A program made the translations under genes and the position numbers. The notes below the pieces were generated by a model, which made no database searches, was not told the DNA's origin, and saw only the letters and a program-made list of their open reading frames with translations. A stretch of DNA of 64,000 bases, from positions 124,001 through 188,000 of the forward strand of contig JAEYGI010000040.1 of the NCBI GenBank assembly GCA_023402395.1, in the 5' to 3' direction. The DNA comes from Bacillota bacterium. GTDB lineage: Bacteria > Bacillota > UBA4882 > UBA8346. Shown piece by piece: positions 1 through 9,577 of this stretch (the stretch's first letter is position 1; each line of letters opens with the position of its first letter).

Positions 1-9
1 TGAAAGGAT

Positions 10-47
10 GCGGGGTGTAGGCCGGGACGGCCGCACCCCGATTTTTC
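10..47 (+). terminator. Intrinsic terminator
   Basis: The arms cggggtg (11-17) and caccccg (34-40) enclose a second GGCC/GGCC stem and are followed by a T run. It would end a transcript entering from before the window. Confidence 0.8.
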
Positions 48-120
48 TTGCAACTAGCTCTAAGTTCTTGCCAGTGATTTTGGAGTGAAATGGTGAAAAC
101 CAAGGTTATATTCCTGCGAC

Positions 121-161
121 GGGGCTGTCTCAAAACTGAAAATGGGACAGCCCGTTTTTTT
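121..161 (+). terminator. Intrinsic terminator
   Basis: The 8-bp stem gggctgtc (122-129)/gacagccc (146-153) is followed by seven T residues. It lies about 80 bp after the first terminator, so transcription is stopped twice before the repeat array. Confidence 0.8.
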
Positions 162-190
162 CACCTGAATTTTATCGTTTGGTTACTCCA

Positions 191-505
191 ATCGATGGGG
201 GAGCCGGTCCCACTGAATCATCAGTAACTAAATGTGGATATTCTGTTACTGAATCATTTCATGCGGTAAAAGAATGTGGATATTTGGTTATAAAAATAGT
301 TAGGGGAGTCGTTCCCCTTAGATATTCAGTTACTAAATGTGGATATTCTCTGACTGATTGTGGATATTCTGTGAATAAATGAACTGTGGGGGTCACTCCC
401 ACTCCACATTCAGTTAGTAAATGTGGATATTTTGTTACCGAATGTGGATATTCGGTTGCCGTTAACGGGTATTGAAAAGGCGCATTTCCACATTGCGAGG
501 TTGCA
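191..505. repeat. 21-bp repeat array 1 (higher-order, DnaA-box-like words)
   Basis: Fifteen 21-bp units can be laid end to end. The word TGTGGATATT begins at 233, 275, 338, 359, 422 and 443, and all these spacings are multiples of 21. Three unit types recur in order: a G/C dyad unit (191, 296, 380), a cagttactaaa-type unit (212, 317, 401) and TGTGGATATT units, giving an 84-bp super-unit at 296-379 and 380-463. The last unit (485-505) is 20/21 identical to a unit of the array near 16.8 kb. The reverse complement ATATCCACA differs from the DnaA box TTATCCACA only at its first base. The short reading frame through it (179-382) is a product of the 7-codon period, not a likely gene. Confidence 0.8.
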
Positions 506-628
506 ATTTCGATGGCTCATCCAGCAATTAAAAAATTAAAGGCTGATTTGATATTGGGATCCAGGGAATTAAATAGAAAACAAAATGAAGTTACGGTTCC
601 GTTTTGGGCATATTACCGGAGAGGGGTG

Positions 629-1921
629 ATGGGATTGGAAGACTGGCAACTGCTGGGGGAGCAACGGGAGGACGGCATCGGGTTTCAATTGGCCCGTTCT
701 CGGGCGGACGGAACATTATATCGCTGGGAACCGCTGGTAATGAAGCCTAAAGGGGTCGAACTCGCCAACCTGCAACGGGAAATCGGGCGGCGGAGCGTTT
801 TGAACGCAGCCGGGGCGGTTTTGGCCGTCTCCGGGGTTTTCCGGCATGAAGGCCGGCATTGGCTGGCGTGGCCGGCGCGGCGCGGCCGTAATCTGTTTCA
901 GGTTTCATTCTCCGAGCTGCCGCCGGAGCAAGGGCTGCGGGCCGCAATCCCCCTGGCGCAGTCCTATGCCGAATGCCACCGGCGAGGAATCTGTTTGGGA
1001 ATTCCGCCTTGGGAAAGGCTCAATTACGACCAGGATGGGTTGTTTATGCCCGACCCCTGGCTCCTCGGTAAGCTGTACCGACCGGAACTCAGCTTGCCGC
1101 CGGGCCTGGCCGGCTGCCATCCCCCCGAATTCCTGCACGGAAAACCTCCCTGTCCGGCCGGGGACCGCTTTTATCTGGGGCTAATTCTTTATTGGTGTTG
1201 CACCGGCCATATTCCTTTTCCGTTGAATCATGGCTGGCCGACTCGGGCGCTGGAAGAAGGAACGGTGATTCCGCCAGATCTGTATTGGCCCGGGTTGCAT
1301 CCGGAACTGGCGAAGCTGATTTGCGATCTTCTGGCCGCGGATCCCATTCGCCGTCCGTCCGTGACCGTGGCGGTAAGGGTTTTGACGGAGAGCCCGTTCA
1401 AGAAGGAGGCCGCGGTTCAAGTAACAGGCCGGAATCTGGAGCGGAAAGTCAGGGGGTTCCAGCGCAAATGGTTTTGGAAGAGGCATTGGCGTTCCTTTGC
1501 GCCATGGGTGGCAGGTGCGATGCTGGCCATCGTGGTGCTCGGATGGGCGCTGGGCGGAGCGGGAAGAGGATTGGCCCCGGAAGAATCCCCGCTTGAATCG
1601 GCTCAAGCGTTTTATCGGGATTGGAGCGATCCACGGTTCAATGGCAATGATTCCAGCCCGGAGCTTAGGCGGGATTTCATGAGTGCGCGGGAGCAGCGGC
1701 AACGGCTTATTCAACAGATGTTGTCCCGGCCGCTAGTGGAAGCCGTATCAGTCAAGAAAGTTTTGATTACCGGTGAACAAGCGGTGCTCCGGATATCGCT
1801 GGTTTGGTGGGAATGGTCCGACACGGGCTGGCGGCAAATTCATACCGTTGAAGAGTTAACACTTCGAAAAAAGGGGAGGAACTGGCAGATCATTCGCCGC
1901 GAACGGGTCGAAGCTATTTGA
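629..1921 (+). CDS. Membrane-anchored protein-kinase-like protein (probable pseudokinase)
   Basis: About 430 residues. The first ~270 resemble a degraded Ser/Thr kinase fold. The C-lobe signature GDRFYLGLILYWCCTGHIPF and a helix ending in LAADPIRRPS match the usual kinase D-x-W/Y-S-x-G and RPS regions. The place of the catalytic HRD loop reads CHRRGICLGIPP, so the catalytic Asp is missing; the DFG region reads MPDPW. A single membrane helix follows (WVAGAMLAIVVLGWALGG) and then a ~110-residue outer domain, perhaps NTF2-like. ATG 629 is preferred because it has gagagggg in front and because the upstream in-frame extension to ATG 512 is AT-rich, unlike the gene. The ligand or signal is unknown; loss of kinase activity is inferred. 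Confidence 0.7.
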   Translation: MGLEDWQLLGEQREDGIGFQLARSRADGTLYRWEPLVMKPKGVELANLQREIGRRSVLNAAGAVLAVSGVFRHEGRHWLAWPARRGRNLFQVSFSELPPEQGLRAAIPLAQSYAECHRRGICLGIPPWERLNYDQDGLFMPDPWLLGKLYRPELSLPPGLAGCHPPEFLHGKPPCPAGDRFYLGLILYWCCTGHIPFPLNHGWPTRALEEGTVIPPDLYWPGLHPELAKLICDLLAADPIRRPSVTVAVRVLTESPFKKEAAVQVTGRNLERKVRGFQRKWFWKRHWRSFAPWVAGAMLAIVVLGWALGGAGRGLAPEESPLESAQAFYRDWSDPRFNGNDSSPELRRDFMSAREQRQRLIQQMLSRPLVEAVSVKKVLITGEQAVLRISLVWWEWSDTGWRQIHTVEELTLRKKGRNWQIIRRERVEAI

Positions 1922-1966
1922 GGTTGAATTGGGAAGAATTGGCGTGGATTTATTTGTCATTGCTGG

Positions 1967-2038
1967 AGTCATGTGATAAAGCCTAATGATCGACGAATCG
2001 ACTCGCTGAAACGTTAGAATTGGCTTTACTACATGGCT
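1967..2038. repeat. Partial copy of two-hairpin repeat family 2
   Basis: Inverted arms agtcatgtgataaagcc (1967-1983) and ggctttactacatggct (2022-2038) match the second hairpin of the family seen at 23.3, 33.0 and 52.0 kb. The first hairpin and the ACACAAAAGCT linker are absent here. Confidence 0.6.
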
Positions 2039-2083
2039 TTCAACGGGATCAAAAGGGCGTATTCCTCTTCATTCACTATATCT

Positions 2084-2258
2084 AGGATGAAATAAATCTC
2101 TTAAATGGATTTGCATTCTTAAAGCCGAATGCAAATAAAATCAAATCGGAACTTATTTCATCCTATTACAGCAGTAATAAGTTGAATTAAATTCCTTTCA
2201 ATTTCATCATGGCCGGTATTAGGGATTGATGCTTATTTAGGTATTTAATTCAACTTAT
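2084..2258 (+). repeat. Two-hairpin repeat family 1, copy 1
   Basis: Hairpin A has outer arms aggatgaaataa (2084-2095)/ttatttcatcct (2153-2164) and an inner stem tttgcattc/gaatgcaaa. A short attacagcagtaat linker follows. Hairpin B has arms ataagttgaattaaat (2177-2192)/atttaattcaacttat (2243-2258), a perfect 16-bp inverted repeat. Nearly the same 173-175 bp recurs at 63680-63852 and, inverted, at 3737-3911. No protein is encoded. The rest of the 1922-2359 gap shows only the family 2 fragment and the ribosome site of the next gene. Confidence 0.85.
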
Positions 2259-2359
2259 ATAGATCTTAAAAATTTCTTAAACGGAGATATTTTGGCAGGT
2301 AAAACAGAATTTTCTTCGAATATGAACACGGATTCGGTGATATATAAGGAGTCCTCACG

Positions 2360-3529
2360 ATGTCACAGAGCAAAAGGCAACTGTATTCCGCCGCGTTTTT
2401 AATGGAGATCTGTTACGGGTTGTTCCTGTTAATCGCGGCCCTGAAGGCGGCGCGTTTGATTTCCAGCCCGATGGTGATCGGCTTGGCTGGAACCCTGCAT
2501 ATGGTAACCCGGGTGATCGGCAATTATTTTTTTGGAGGCCTGTCCGACCGGATTGGCCGGAAATGGCTGATGTTGTTCGCTTGCGCGTTGACCATCCTCG
2601 GGTTTTTGATCTTGGGAATGGACGGGATTTTCTATATTTTCCTGGCTTATTTCGTCAGTGGAGTGGGTAACTCGATTTTTTGGCCGGTGATTGAGGCCTG
2701 GATCGGCCACGGGACCCGCAATGAAAACCTGTTGCGCCTGCTCGGAATCTTCGGGCTGGCCTTTACCGGCGGAGTGGCCATCGGCAATCTTTCCGGCGGT
2801 TTCTTCGTAAAAATCGGCCCGATGGTCTCTATTCTCTTCGGAACTTTGACCATTCTGATCATCAGTTGGTTGATTTGGCGAGCCCGGGATGGGGAATCTG
2901 CCGAAACCGCTTCTCCGGAAATTCGATCCGGGCCTTCTCCAAGCGAAACGGTTCCCGCCATGACCAAGACGGTGTTTCTGTATATCAGTTGGGTTGCGAA
3001 CTTCGCCACCTGGACGGCCATCGGCATCAACCGGTTTCTCTTCCCCAAACTCGGAGTGGTGCTGGGGATCGATTCCGCGCTCATTGGAAGCATCAATGCC
3101 GTTCTATACGGCTGCTGGTTTTTGATGTTTCTGACCCTGATTCATGTTCAGCGCTGGCTTTACCGCTTGCCGCCGCTAATTGCCTTTCAATTCGGGGGAA
3201 TTTTAGCGTTGCTCAGCATGGGCCTTTGGCCGTCCCAAACCACCTTTTTCATTGCTTTCGGTTTGTTCGGCTTTAGCGCCGCCATGACTTATCTCTCCAG
3301 CATGTTTTACGGTCAAAACGCAACGGAGGAACGCGGCCACCGCAGCGGGCTTCATGAGATGATCCTCGGTTTGGGGATGCTGCTCGGGCCGTTCTGTGGC
3401 GGGTTGGTCGCCGAGTTTTTCTCGTTGCAGGCGCCGTTCTTCTTTTCCGCGTTGATCGTGGCGGCCGCGATAATTTTGGAAATAATCATGTTGCGCAATT
3501 GGCGGTTGTCCCATCGTAATCAGAATTGA
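2360..3529 (+). CDS. MFS transporter
   Basis: A 389-residue polytopic membrane protein with about 12 hydrophobic segments. The loop between helices 2 and 3 carries the major-facilitator motif GGLSDRIGRKW (residues ~59-69), and a longer hydrophilic loop near residues 174-195 separates the two six-helix halves, as usual in the family. ATG 2360 is preceded by aaggag. The gene is monocistronic and is bracketed by two oppositely oriented copies of repeat family 1. The substrate cannot be read from the sequence; sugar or drug export are both possible. Confidence 0.85.
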   Translation: MSQSKRQLYSAAFLMEICYGLFLLIAALKAARLISSPMVIGLAGTLHMVTRVIGNYFFGGLSDRIGRKWLMLFACALTILGFLILGMDGIFYIFLAYFVSGVGNSIFWPVIEAWIGHGTRNENLLRLLGIFGLAFTGGVAIGNLSGGFFVKIGPMVSILFGTLTILIISWLIWRARDGESAETASPEIRSGPSPSETVPAMTKTVFLYISWVANFATWTAIGINRFLFPKLGVVLGIDSALIGSINAVLYGCWFLMFLTLIHVQRWLYRLPPLIAFQFGGILALLSMGLWPSQTTFFIAFGLFGFSAAMTYLSSMFYGQNATEERGHRSGLHEMILGLGMLLGPFCGGLVAEFFSLQAPFFFSALIVAAAIILEIIMLRNWRLSHRNQN

Positions 3530-3736
3530 CACTGGTCGGCTCCAGTGATAAAATGAGGAAAAGATAGTGTCATTATTGGGTTTGCGCGAATATTTTACCA
3601 GGTGGATGCATAAAATTGCAACACCTTTCGGCCTGCCCATTCCTGATGCGAGGTTAGCGCCGCTTCGATCCGAAGGTTACAATCTACTTGGACGAGCGGC
3701 TTTTCTTTGGACCAAAAATCCGGTAAGAGTGGGGGA

Positions 3737-3911
3737 ATAAGTTGAATTAAATTTCTGATATACATCATGTCCTTAAAGCCGGCCATGATGGAGGAATTAA
3801 TGAGTTTAATTCAACTTATTTCAGCTGTAATCGGATGAAGTAAATTCCGATTCAATGCCGTTTGCATTCGGCTGTAAGAATGCAAATTTGTATTAGAAAT
3901 TTACTTCATCC
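3737..3911 (-). repeat. Two-hairpin repeat family 1, copy 2 (inverted)
   Basis: The order is hairpin B (3737-3752/3805-3819), linker, then hairpin A (3833-3846/3898-3911), the reverse of the other two copies. In hairpin A one pair reads G-C (gaaGtaa/ttaCttc) where copies 1 and 3 have A-T, a compensatory change that keeps the stem. It ends 48 bp before the SBP start codon. The 3530-3736 stretch otherwise holds nothing I recognise. Confidence 0.85.
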
Positions 3912-3958
3912 TATCTAGCCCCATTTTTTTACAGAAAAATTTAAAGGAGGAACCATTT

Positions 3959-5497
3959 ATGCGGAAAGTAGTTTTACTTATGATGGCGATGGTGCTCATC
4001 GCCTCCGTCGTCGGAGTGGGCCTGGCGGCCCCTCAGAAGATCCTGGTCTACGCCCAGGGTTCCGACCCGCGCGGTCTGGATCCGGCCTATGTGGATGACG
4101 GGGAGTCGGCCAAAATCATGGTCAACATCTATGACAATCTGGTTCGTTACAAACCGGGCAGCACCGAGGTTATGCCGGCGCTGGCCACCTCTTGGACCCA
4201 GTCCAAGGACGGCCTGGTCTGGACCTTCAAACTCCGCCAGGGTGTGAAGTTCCACGATGGAACCCCGCTTAACGCGGCGGCGATTAAATTCAACGTTGAC
4301 CGGCAGTTGCCTCCGAATGCCACCGATGACATGCCTTACGCCTCCTTCACCTTCGAGCCGGTGAAAAAGGTAGAAGTGGTTGACAATTATACGGTTCGTT
4401 TCATTTTAAGCCGGCCGTACGCTCCGTTCCTGGCCAACATCGCCATGTGCATGGCGGCTCCCATCGTCAGCCCGGCGGCGGTGAAGAAATACGGCATGGA
4501 TTACATTCAGCATCCGGTGGGAACCGGACCGTTCAAATTTGAAAAGTGGGACAAGGGCCAACAGATCGTCCTGGTCCGCAATGAAAGTTACTGGGGCAAG
4601 AAAGCCATCGCCGATAGAGTCGTTTATAAGTTCACCAAGGAAAACTCGGTCCGCGCCAGCGAGCTGATTACCGGCGCCGTGGACATCATGGACGGGGTGG
4701 ACGTTAACGATGTCAAGAAACTGGAATCCAGCGGGATGAAAGTGTTGAGGAAGCCGGGCATGAACATCAATTACATGGGATTCATGTGCAACCGGAAACC
4801 CTTCAACGACGTTCGGGTCCGCCGGGCCATCTCGATGGCGATCAACCGGGAAGAACTGGTGAAATACCTTTATCAGGGTTATGCGCAGGTCGCCAACGGC
4901 CCGCTGCCGAGCTTCATCCCCGGATATAACCCGAAACTGACCCCCATCGGCTATAATCCGACCGAGGCCAAGAAACTGCTGGCCGAAGCCGGTTATAAAG
5001 ACTTTAGCTTTAACTTCATCACCTATTCCAATCCCCGGCCCTACAATTCGGCAACCGGAGTAAAACTGGCCGAGGCGATCCAGGCCGAACTGCTGAAGAT
5101 CGGCGTCAAGACTAACATCAAAGTCTATCCGTGGACTGAATACAAAGATGTCCTGATGAAAGGCGTCGAAGGCGAAGCGTTCTTCTACGGCTGGATCGGC
5201 GATAACGGGGACGCCGATAACTTCCTCTCCTTGCTTGACAGCAACCAGATCGACTCCAGTCTGAACTCGGCCAAGTATTCCAATCCCAAAGTCGATCAAT
5301 TGTTGAAGAAAGGGACCATTACCCTTGATCCCAAAGGCCGGGTCCAAATCTATCAGGAACTTCAGAAGATTCTGATCGATGAGGCGCCTTGGGTTTATAT
5401 CAGCAATGCCACCGACCTGTATGCCCATCGTCCGAACGTGAAGAACTTCGATCCCCATCCTACCGGAGTCTCCTGGTTGAACGGCGTCAGTAAGTGA
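3959..5497 (+). CDS. ABC transporter substrate-binding protein, family 5 (peptide/nickel/oligosaccharide type)
   Basis: 512 residues. It has an N-terminal signal peptide (basic MRK, hydrophobic core to ~22, cleavage after GLAA) with no lipobox Cys, so it should be free in a periplasm. The body matches the family-5 (OppA/DppA-like) layout, for example DPRGLDPAYVDDGESAK near the start, WTFKLRQGVKFHDGTPL and RRAISMAINREEL. The start follows aaaggagg. It is the first gene of a five-gene importer operon. Family-5 binders take peptides, nickel or, in many Firmicutes and Thermotogae, oligosaccharides; pectin-related neighbours make a sugar ligand plausible but unproven. Confidence 0.9.
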   Translation: MRKVVLLMMAMVLIASVVGVGLAAPQKILVYAQGSDPRGLDPAYVDDGESAKIMVNIYDNLVRYKPGSTEVMPALATSWTQSKDGLVWTFKLRQGVKFHDGTPLNAAAIKFNVDRQLPPNATDDMPYASFTFEPVKKVEVVDNYTVRFILSRPYAPFLANIAMCMAAPIVSPAAVKKYGMDYIQHPVGTGPFKFEKWDKGQQIVLVRNESYWGKKAIADRVVYKFTKENSVRASELITGAVDIMDGVDVNDVKKLESSGMKVLRKPGMNINYMGFMCNRKPFNDVRVRRAISMAINREELVKYLYQGYAQVANGPLPSFIPGYNPKLTPIGYNPTEAKKLLAEAGYKDFSFNFITYSNPRPYNSATGVKLAEAIQAELLKIGVKTNIKVYPWTEYKDVLMKGVEGEAFFYGWIGDNGDADNFLSLLDSNQIDSSLNSAKYSNPKVDQLLKKGTITLDPKGRVQIYQELQKILIDEAPWVYISNATDLYAHRPNVKNFDPHPTGVSWLNGVSK

Positions 5498-5513
5498 TCG
5501 CTTTAATTAATGG

Positions 5514-5542
5514 AAGGGATGCGCTATAGCAGCGCATCCCTT
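5514..5542 (+). promoter_or_regulatory. Intercistronic hairpin between SBP and permease genes
   Basis: A perfect 12-bp stem aagggatgcgct (5514-5525)/agcgcatccctt (5531-5542) with a 5-base loop and no T run. It probably stabilises the upstream mRNA or partly ends transcription, so that the binding protein is made in excess of the membrane parts. Confidence 0.7.
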
Positions 5543-5605
5543 CCCGATGATTATCCGGAGTTACCCGTAAAAAAGCCACCGGACTTTTCAAAGCAGGAGA
5601 TTGAA

Positions 5606-6610
5606 ATGCTCAAATACATAATCAAGCGTTTGTTGATGTTGATCCCGGTACTGTTAGGTGTCAGCCTCTTTGTATTCCTGGTGTTGCATACGTTCACCGG
5701 CGATCCGGCCGCGCTGATGCTCGGCCAGCACGCCACCAGGGAACAAGTGGAGGCCCTTCGCCAGAGCCTTGGCCTCAATGACCCGATCTATGTTCAATTC
5801 GGGCGGTTTCTCTGGCAGCTGCTCCACGGCGACCTGGGCCGGTCGTTGATGACTCGCCGTCCGGTATTGGACGAGCTGCTTTCTCAATTCCCGGCAACCA
5901 TTGAACTGGCTTTCTTTAGTCTGGCCATTGCCACGGTAGTCGGAGTCACCGTCGGGGTCATTTCGGCGGTCAAACGGTATTCGATCTTCGACTATCTCAG
6001 CATGGTCGGCGGATTGCTCGGGGTTTCAATGCCCATCTTCTGGCTGGGCCTGCTATTGATAATTGTCTTTTCCGTCAATCTGCACTGGCTACCGGTTGCC
6101 GGAAGAGTTGCGATTGGGATGGAGCCGGCAACCATCACCCGTTTTTATCTGATCGACAGTTTGATCACCGGCAATTGGGAAGCGTTCTGGAGTTCGCTCC
6201 GGCATTTGATTTTGCCCGGCATCGCGCTGGCCGCCTACTCGATGGCGATTATCGCCCGGATGACCCGGTCGACGATGCTGGAAGTGATCAAGCAGGATTA
6301 CATCCGGACCGCCCGGGCCAAAGGGCTGGACGAGGGAACCGTGGTCAGGCATCATGCCCTGAAAAACGCGCTGATTCCGGTGGTAACCGTCATCGGTCTG
6401 CAGCTGGGTTTTCTGCTGGGCGGAGCGGTGCTGACCGAAACGGTCTTTTCCTGGCCGGGCATCGGCAGTCTGACGGTGAACGCCATTTTGGCCTCGGACT
6501 TCCCGTTAGTTCAGGGCAGCGTGATTTTGGTGGCCACCGTATTTGTGGTGGTCAATCTACTCGTCGATCTGCTTTATGCCTATCTTGACCCGCGGATTCA
6601 CTATCAATAG
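5606..6610 (+). CDS. ABC transporter permease, DppB/OppB type
   Basis: 334 residues from ATG 5606, which has caggaga in front; the reading frame is open further upstream but that part runs through the intercistronic hairpin. The N-terminus MLKYIIKRLLMLIPVLLGVSLF is typical of DppB-type permeases. Six membrane segments are visible, and the EAA-loop region reads YIRTARAKGLDEGTVVRHHALKNALIP. It forms the membrane channel with the next gene and is energised by the two ATPases downstream. Confidence 0.92.
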   Translation: MLKYIIKRLLMLIPVLLGVSLFVFLVLHTFTGDPAALMLGQHATREQVEALRQSLGLNDPIYVQFGRFLWQLLHGDLGRSLMTRRPVLDELLSQFPATIELAFFSLAIATVVGVTVGVISAVKRYSIFDYLSMVGGLLGVSMPIFWLGLLLIIVFSVNLHWLPVAGRVAIGMEPATITRFYLIDSLITGNWEAFWSSLRHLILPGIALAAYSMAIIARMTRSTMLEVIKQDYIRTARAKGLDEGTVVRHHALKNALIPVVTVIGLQLGFLLGGAVLTETVFSWPGIGSLTVNAILASDFPLVQGSVILVATVFVVVNLLVDLLYAYLDPRIHYQ

Positions 6611-6628
6611 AAGGTAAGGAGAATTTCC

Positions 6629-7519
6629 ATGTCGGTGGAATTGAGAACCGAACTCAAAAACAACGCGGTCGCGACGGAAACATCTCCCTGGAGGGACTTT
6701 TGGAAACGGTTTCGCCGCAACCGGACGGCCATGGTCGGATTGATCATTCTGGCGCTGCTGGTGTTCATCGCCATTTTTGGTCGGTGGCTGGCGCCGTATG
6801 ATTATCGGACCAGCAATTTGCCGGAGAGCCTTCAGCCGCCCAGCGTCAGCCATTGGCTGGGTACCGATGAGCTTGGCCGGGATATCCTCAGCCGGATCAT
6901 TTATGGCACCCACATCTCGTTAAAGGTCGGTGTCGAGGCGGTATTCATCTCGCTCTTGGTAGGAATCTTGTTTGGAGCGGCCGCCGGGTATTATGGCGGA
7001 GCCATTGACCATATTTTGATGCGGCTGATGGACATTATGCTGGCGTTTCCTCACCTGTTGCTGGCGATCGCCTTTATGGCCGCCCTGGGAAGAGGGCTCG
7101 ACAATGCGATCATCGCCATCGGAATCGTCTCGATCCCGGAGTATGCCCGGATCGTGCGCGGATCGGTGTTATCAGTGAAAGAAAATGATTACGTCCAAGC
7201 GGCCAGGGCCATCGGAAACACTGACGCTCAAGTGATTTTTCATCATGTCCTGCCCAATGTGATGGCCCCGATTATTGTCCGGGCTACGCTGGGGATCTCC
7301 GCGGCCATTCTGGAAGCGGCCGCGCTCGGTTTTCTGGGACTGGGAGTTCAGCCGCCGGAGGCCGAATGGGGAGCAATGCTGGGCAGCGGCAGATCGGCGA
7401 TCTTTTCGGCGCCTCATATTGTTACGTTCCCCGGGATCGCTATTACAATCACGGTGTTGGCCTTTAATTTGCTGGGGGACGGACTGCGTGACGCGCTTGA
7501 CCCCAGAATGAAACAGTAG
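6629..7519 (+). CDS. ABC transporter permease, DppC/OppC type
   Basis: 296 residues. A hydrophilic N-terminus with the [15 protein letters not shown] signature is followed by a periplasmic loop containing [24 protein letters not shown], diagnostic for DppC-type permeases. The EAA loop is [24 protein letters not shown]. The start follows aaggagaa 18 bp after the first permease gene. It pairs with that permease in the importer. Confidence 0.92.
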   Translation: MSVELRTELKNNAVATETSPWRDFWKRFRRNRTAMVGLIILALLVFIAIFGRWLAPYDYRTSNLPESLQPPSVSHWLGTDELGRDILSRIIYGTHISLKVGVEAVFISLLVGILFGAAAGYYGGAIDHILMRLMDIMLAFPHLLLAIAFMAALGRGLDNAIIAIGIVSIPEYARIVRGSVLSVKENDYVQAARAIGNTDAQVIFHHVLPNVMAPIIVRATLGISAAILEAAALGFLGLGVQPPEAEWGAMLGSGRSAIFSAPHIVTFPGIAITITVLAFNLLGDGLRDALDPRMKQ

Positions 7520-7530
7520 GAGTATGGAAG

Positions 7531-8511
7531 ATGGCAGACCTAATCACACTGGAAAATTTGGAAACTCATTTTTGCTCCGACGGGAAAGTGGTCCGGGCGG
7601 TTGATTCCGTCAGCTTTTCTCTTAAAGAACGTGAGACCGTGGCCGTGGTTGGCGAATCGGGCAGCGGCAAATCAGTGACCTCCCTCTCCATTATGCGCTT
7701 GGTCCCGGTTCCGCCCGGCCGGATCGCCGGCGGCCGGATCCTGTTTCACGGACAGGATCTTTTGGCATTGTCCGAAGCGGAGATGCGCAAGATCCGTGGC
7801 AATAAGATCTCGATGATTTTTCAGGAACCAATGACCTCCCTAAACCCGGTTCACCGGGTCGGCGAGCAGATCGCGGAGACCATCACGCTTCATCAGGGCT
7901 TGGAGAAGCATCAAGCCTGGGAACGCACGATTGAACTGCTGCGGCTGATTGGGATTCCCTCGCCGGAGCGGCGGGTCAAGGATTATCCGCATCAACTCTC
8001 CGGCGGCATGCGTCAGCGAGTGATGATCGCCATGGCGCTTTCCTGCCGCCCTGACCTGCTGATCGCCGACGAACCGACCACCGCGCTGGATGTGACCATT
8101 CAAGCCCAGATCCTCGACTTGATGCGTAAAATGCGCGAAGAATTCGGCATGGCGATTTTGATGATTACTCATGATCTGGGAGTAGTCGCCGAGATAGCGC
8201 ACCGGGTACTGGTGATGTATGCCGGGAGAGTGGTTGAGGAAGCGCCAGTCCGGGAAATCTTCACGGAGCCGCTTCATCCTTATACCATGGGGCTGCTACG
8301 ATCAATTCCGCGCCTGTCGGGAGACAAGGGAAAACTTTACGTCATCGAAGGAACGGTCCCGGACTTAAGTAATCTGCCGGAAGGATGCCCGTTCCATCCG
8401 CGCTGTCCCGAAGCGGGGCCTCGTTGCTTGCGGGAGCGCCCGAATCTGATTTCGCTCGGCGCCGGGCGGCGGGTCGCTTGTTGGCTGCGGAATGGGGAGG
8501 GGGTAGCGTAA
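7531..8511 (+). CDS. ABC transporter ATPase, DppD/OppD type
   Basis: 326 residues. Walker A is GESGSGKS (~40-47), the signature is LSGGMRQRV, and Walker B is [14 protein letters not shown] followed by the H-loop [10 protein letters not shown]. The C-terminal oligopeptide-transporter extension has the Cys cluster [14 protein letters not shown], which in this family may hold an iron-sulfur cluster. It shares one base with the next gene. Confidence 0.93.
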   Translation: MADLITLENLETHFCSDGKVVRAVDSVSFSLKERETVAVVGESGSGKSVTSLSIMRLVPVPPGRIAGGRILFHGQDLLALSEAEMRKIRGNKISMIFQEPMTSLNPVHRVGEQIAETITLHQGLEKHQAWERTIELLRLIGIPSPERRVKDYPHQLSGGMRQRVMIAMALSCRPDLLIADEPTTALDVTIQAQILDLMRKMREEFGMAILMITHDLGVVAEIAHRVLVMYAGRVVEEAPVREIFTEPLHPYTMGLLRSIPRLSGDKGKLYVIEGTVPDLSNLPEGCPFHPRCPEAGPRCLRERPNLISLGAGRRVACWLRNGEGVA

Positions 8512-9476
8512 TGGGCGACTTGGTAAGGGTTGAGAATCTGAAGAAGCATTTTCCGGTGGATCGCACGCTTTTCGGCAAGGTGCTGTCCACCGTTCAGGCG
8601 GTTGATAATCTCAGTTTTACGATCCGGGAAGGGGAGACGCTGGGGCTGGTCGGCGAAAGCGGCTGCGGGAAAACCACGGTCGGCCGGTTGATCTTGCGGC
8701 TGATTGAGCCCACTTCCGGGAAGCTTTCGTTTGACGGAACCGAGCTCTCGTCGGTGCGCCCGACCGAACTGCGGCGACTCCGCCGCGAGATGCAGATTAT
8801 TTTTCAGGATCCTTATGGTTCGTTGAATCCACGCATGACCGTCGGCCAGATTGTGGCGGAGCCGTTACTTCGGCACCGTTTGGCCAGGGGCGCGGCCTGC
8901 CGTGAGCGCGTAGCCGAGTTGTTGTCGCTGGTCGGCTTGAATCCGGGGTATGTCAGCCGCTATCCGCATGAATTCAGCGGCGGGCAACGGCAGCGGATCG
9001 GAATCGCGCGGGCGTTGGCCACCCGGCCGCGCCTGATCGTCTGCGATGAGCCGGTGTCGGCCCTGGATGTTTCGATTCAGTCCCAAGTGCTGAACCTCTT
9101 GAAGGACCTTCAAACCGAATTTGGTCTTACCTACCTTTTTATCGCCCACGGGCTGAATGTGGTCAAGCATGTAAGCGACCGGGTCGGGGTGATGTATCTC
9201 GGCAAAATGGTGGAATTGGCCGCCGGAGACGAATTGTACGCCAATCCGTTGCATCCTTATACTCGGGCGTTGCTGTCGGCGATTCCCGAACCTGACCCCA
9301 TCGCTAAAAAGGAACGGATCATTTTAACCGGTGATGTGCCGAGTCCGATCAACCCACCGTCCGGGTGCAGATTTCATACTCGCTGCCCGCAAGCGATGGA
9401 GATTTGCCGCCATGAAGAGCCCGAGTTTCGGCCGGACTCCTCCAATCATTGGGTTGGCTGTCATCTCTATCAATAG
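8511..9476 (+). CDS. ABC transporter ATPase, DppF/OppF type
   Basis: 321 residues from ATG 8511, overlapping the stop of the previous gene (TAATG), with ggaggggg upstream; longer in-frame starts lie inside the previous gene. Walker A is GESGCGKT, the signature is [15 protein letters not shown], Walker B is [14 protein letters not shown]. The C-terminal Cys-rich tail reads [14 protein letters not shown]. The H-loop His is present in [11 protein letters not shown]; the more usual Asp after it is Gly, a small oddity. It is the second ATPase of the heterodimer. Confidence 0.93.
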   Translation: MGDLVRVENLKKHFPVDRTLFGKVLSTVQAVDNLSFTIREGETLGLVGESGCGKTTVGRLILRLIEPTSGKLSFDGTELSSVRPTELRRLRREMQIIFQDPYGSLNPRMTVGQIVAEPLLRHRLARGAACRERVAELLSLVGLNPGYVSRYPHEFSGGQRQRIGIARALATRPRLIVCDEPVSALDVSIQSQVLNLLKDLQTEFGLTYLFIAHGLNVVKHVSDRVGVMYLGKMVELAAGDELYANPLHPYTRALLSAIPEPDPIAKKERIILTGDVPSPINPPSGCRFHTRCPQAMEICRHEEPEFRPDSSNHWVGCHLYQ

Positions 9477-9501
9477 AAAGTTCAATGATTTATTTCGCCA
9501 T

Positions 9502-9534
9502 TCACAGCCTTTTTTCTTGGCTGTGATCTTTTTT
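9502..9534 (+). terminator. Intrinsic terminator of the ABC importer operon
   Basis: tcacagcc (9502-9509) pairs with ggctgtga (9519-9526) and is followed by tctttttt. Confidence 0.75.
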
Positions 9535-9577
9535 ACAGAGTTTTTTCCTAATATAACAAGAATTCCGGAGGGGATCC

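Noticed and set aside
179..382. Short plus-strand reading frame at the window start
   Set aside because: Its seven-residue period comes from the 21-bp array, and it has no ribosome site.
191..505. CRISPR-like repeat array
   Set aside because: Units are 21 bp without unique spacers and no cas gene is near; it is a tandem array.
4406..5458. Long minus-strand frame of 350 codons
   Set aside because: It lies antisense to a clear SBP gene; the codon bias of that gene creates the open frame.
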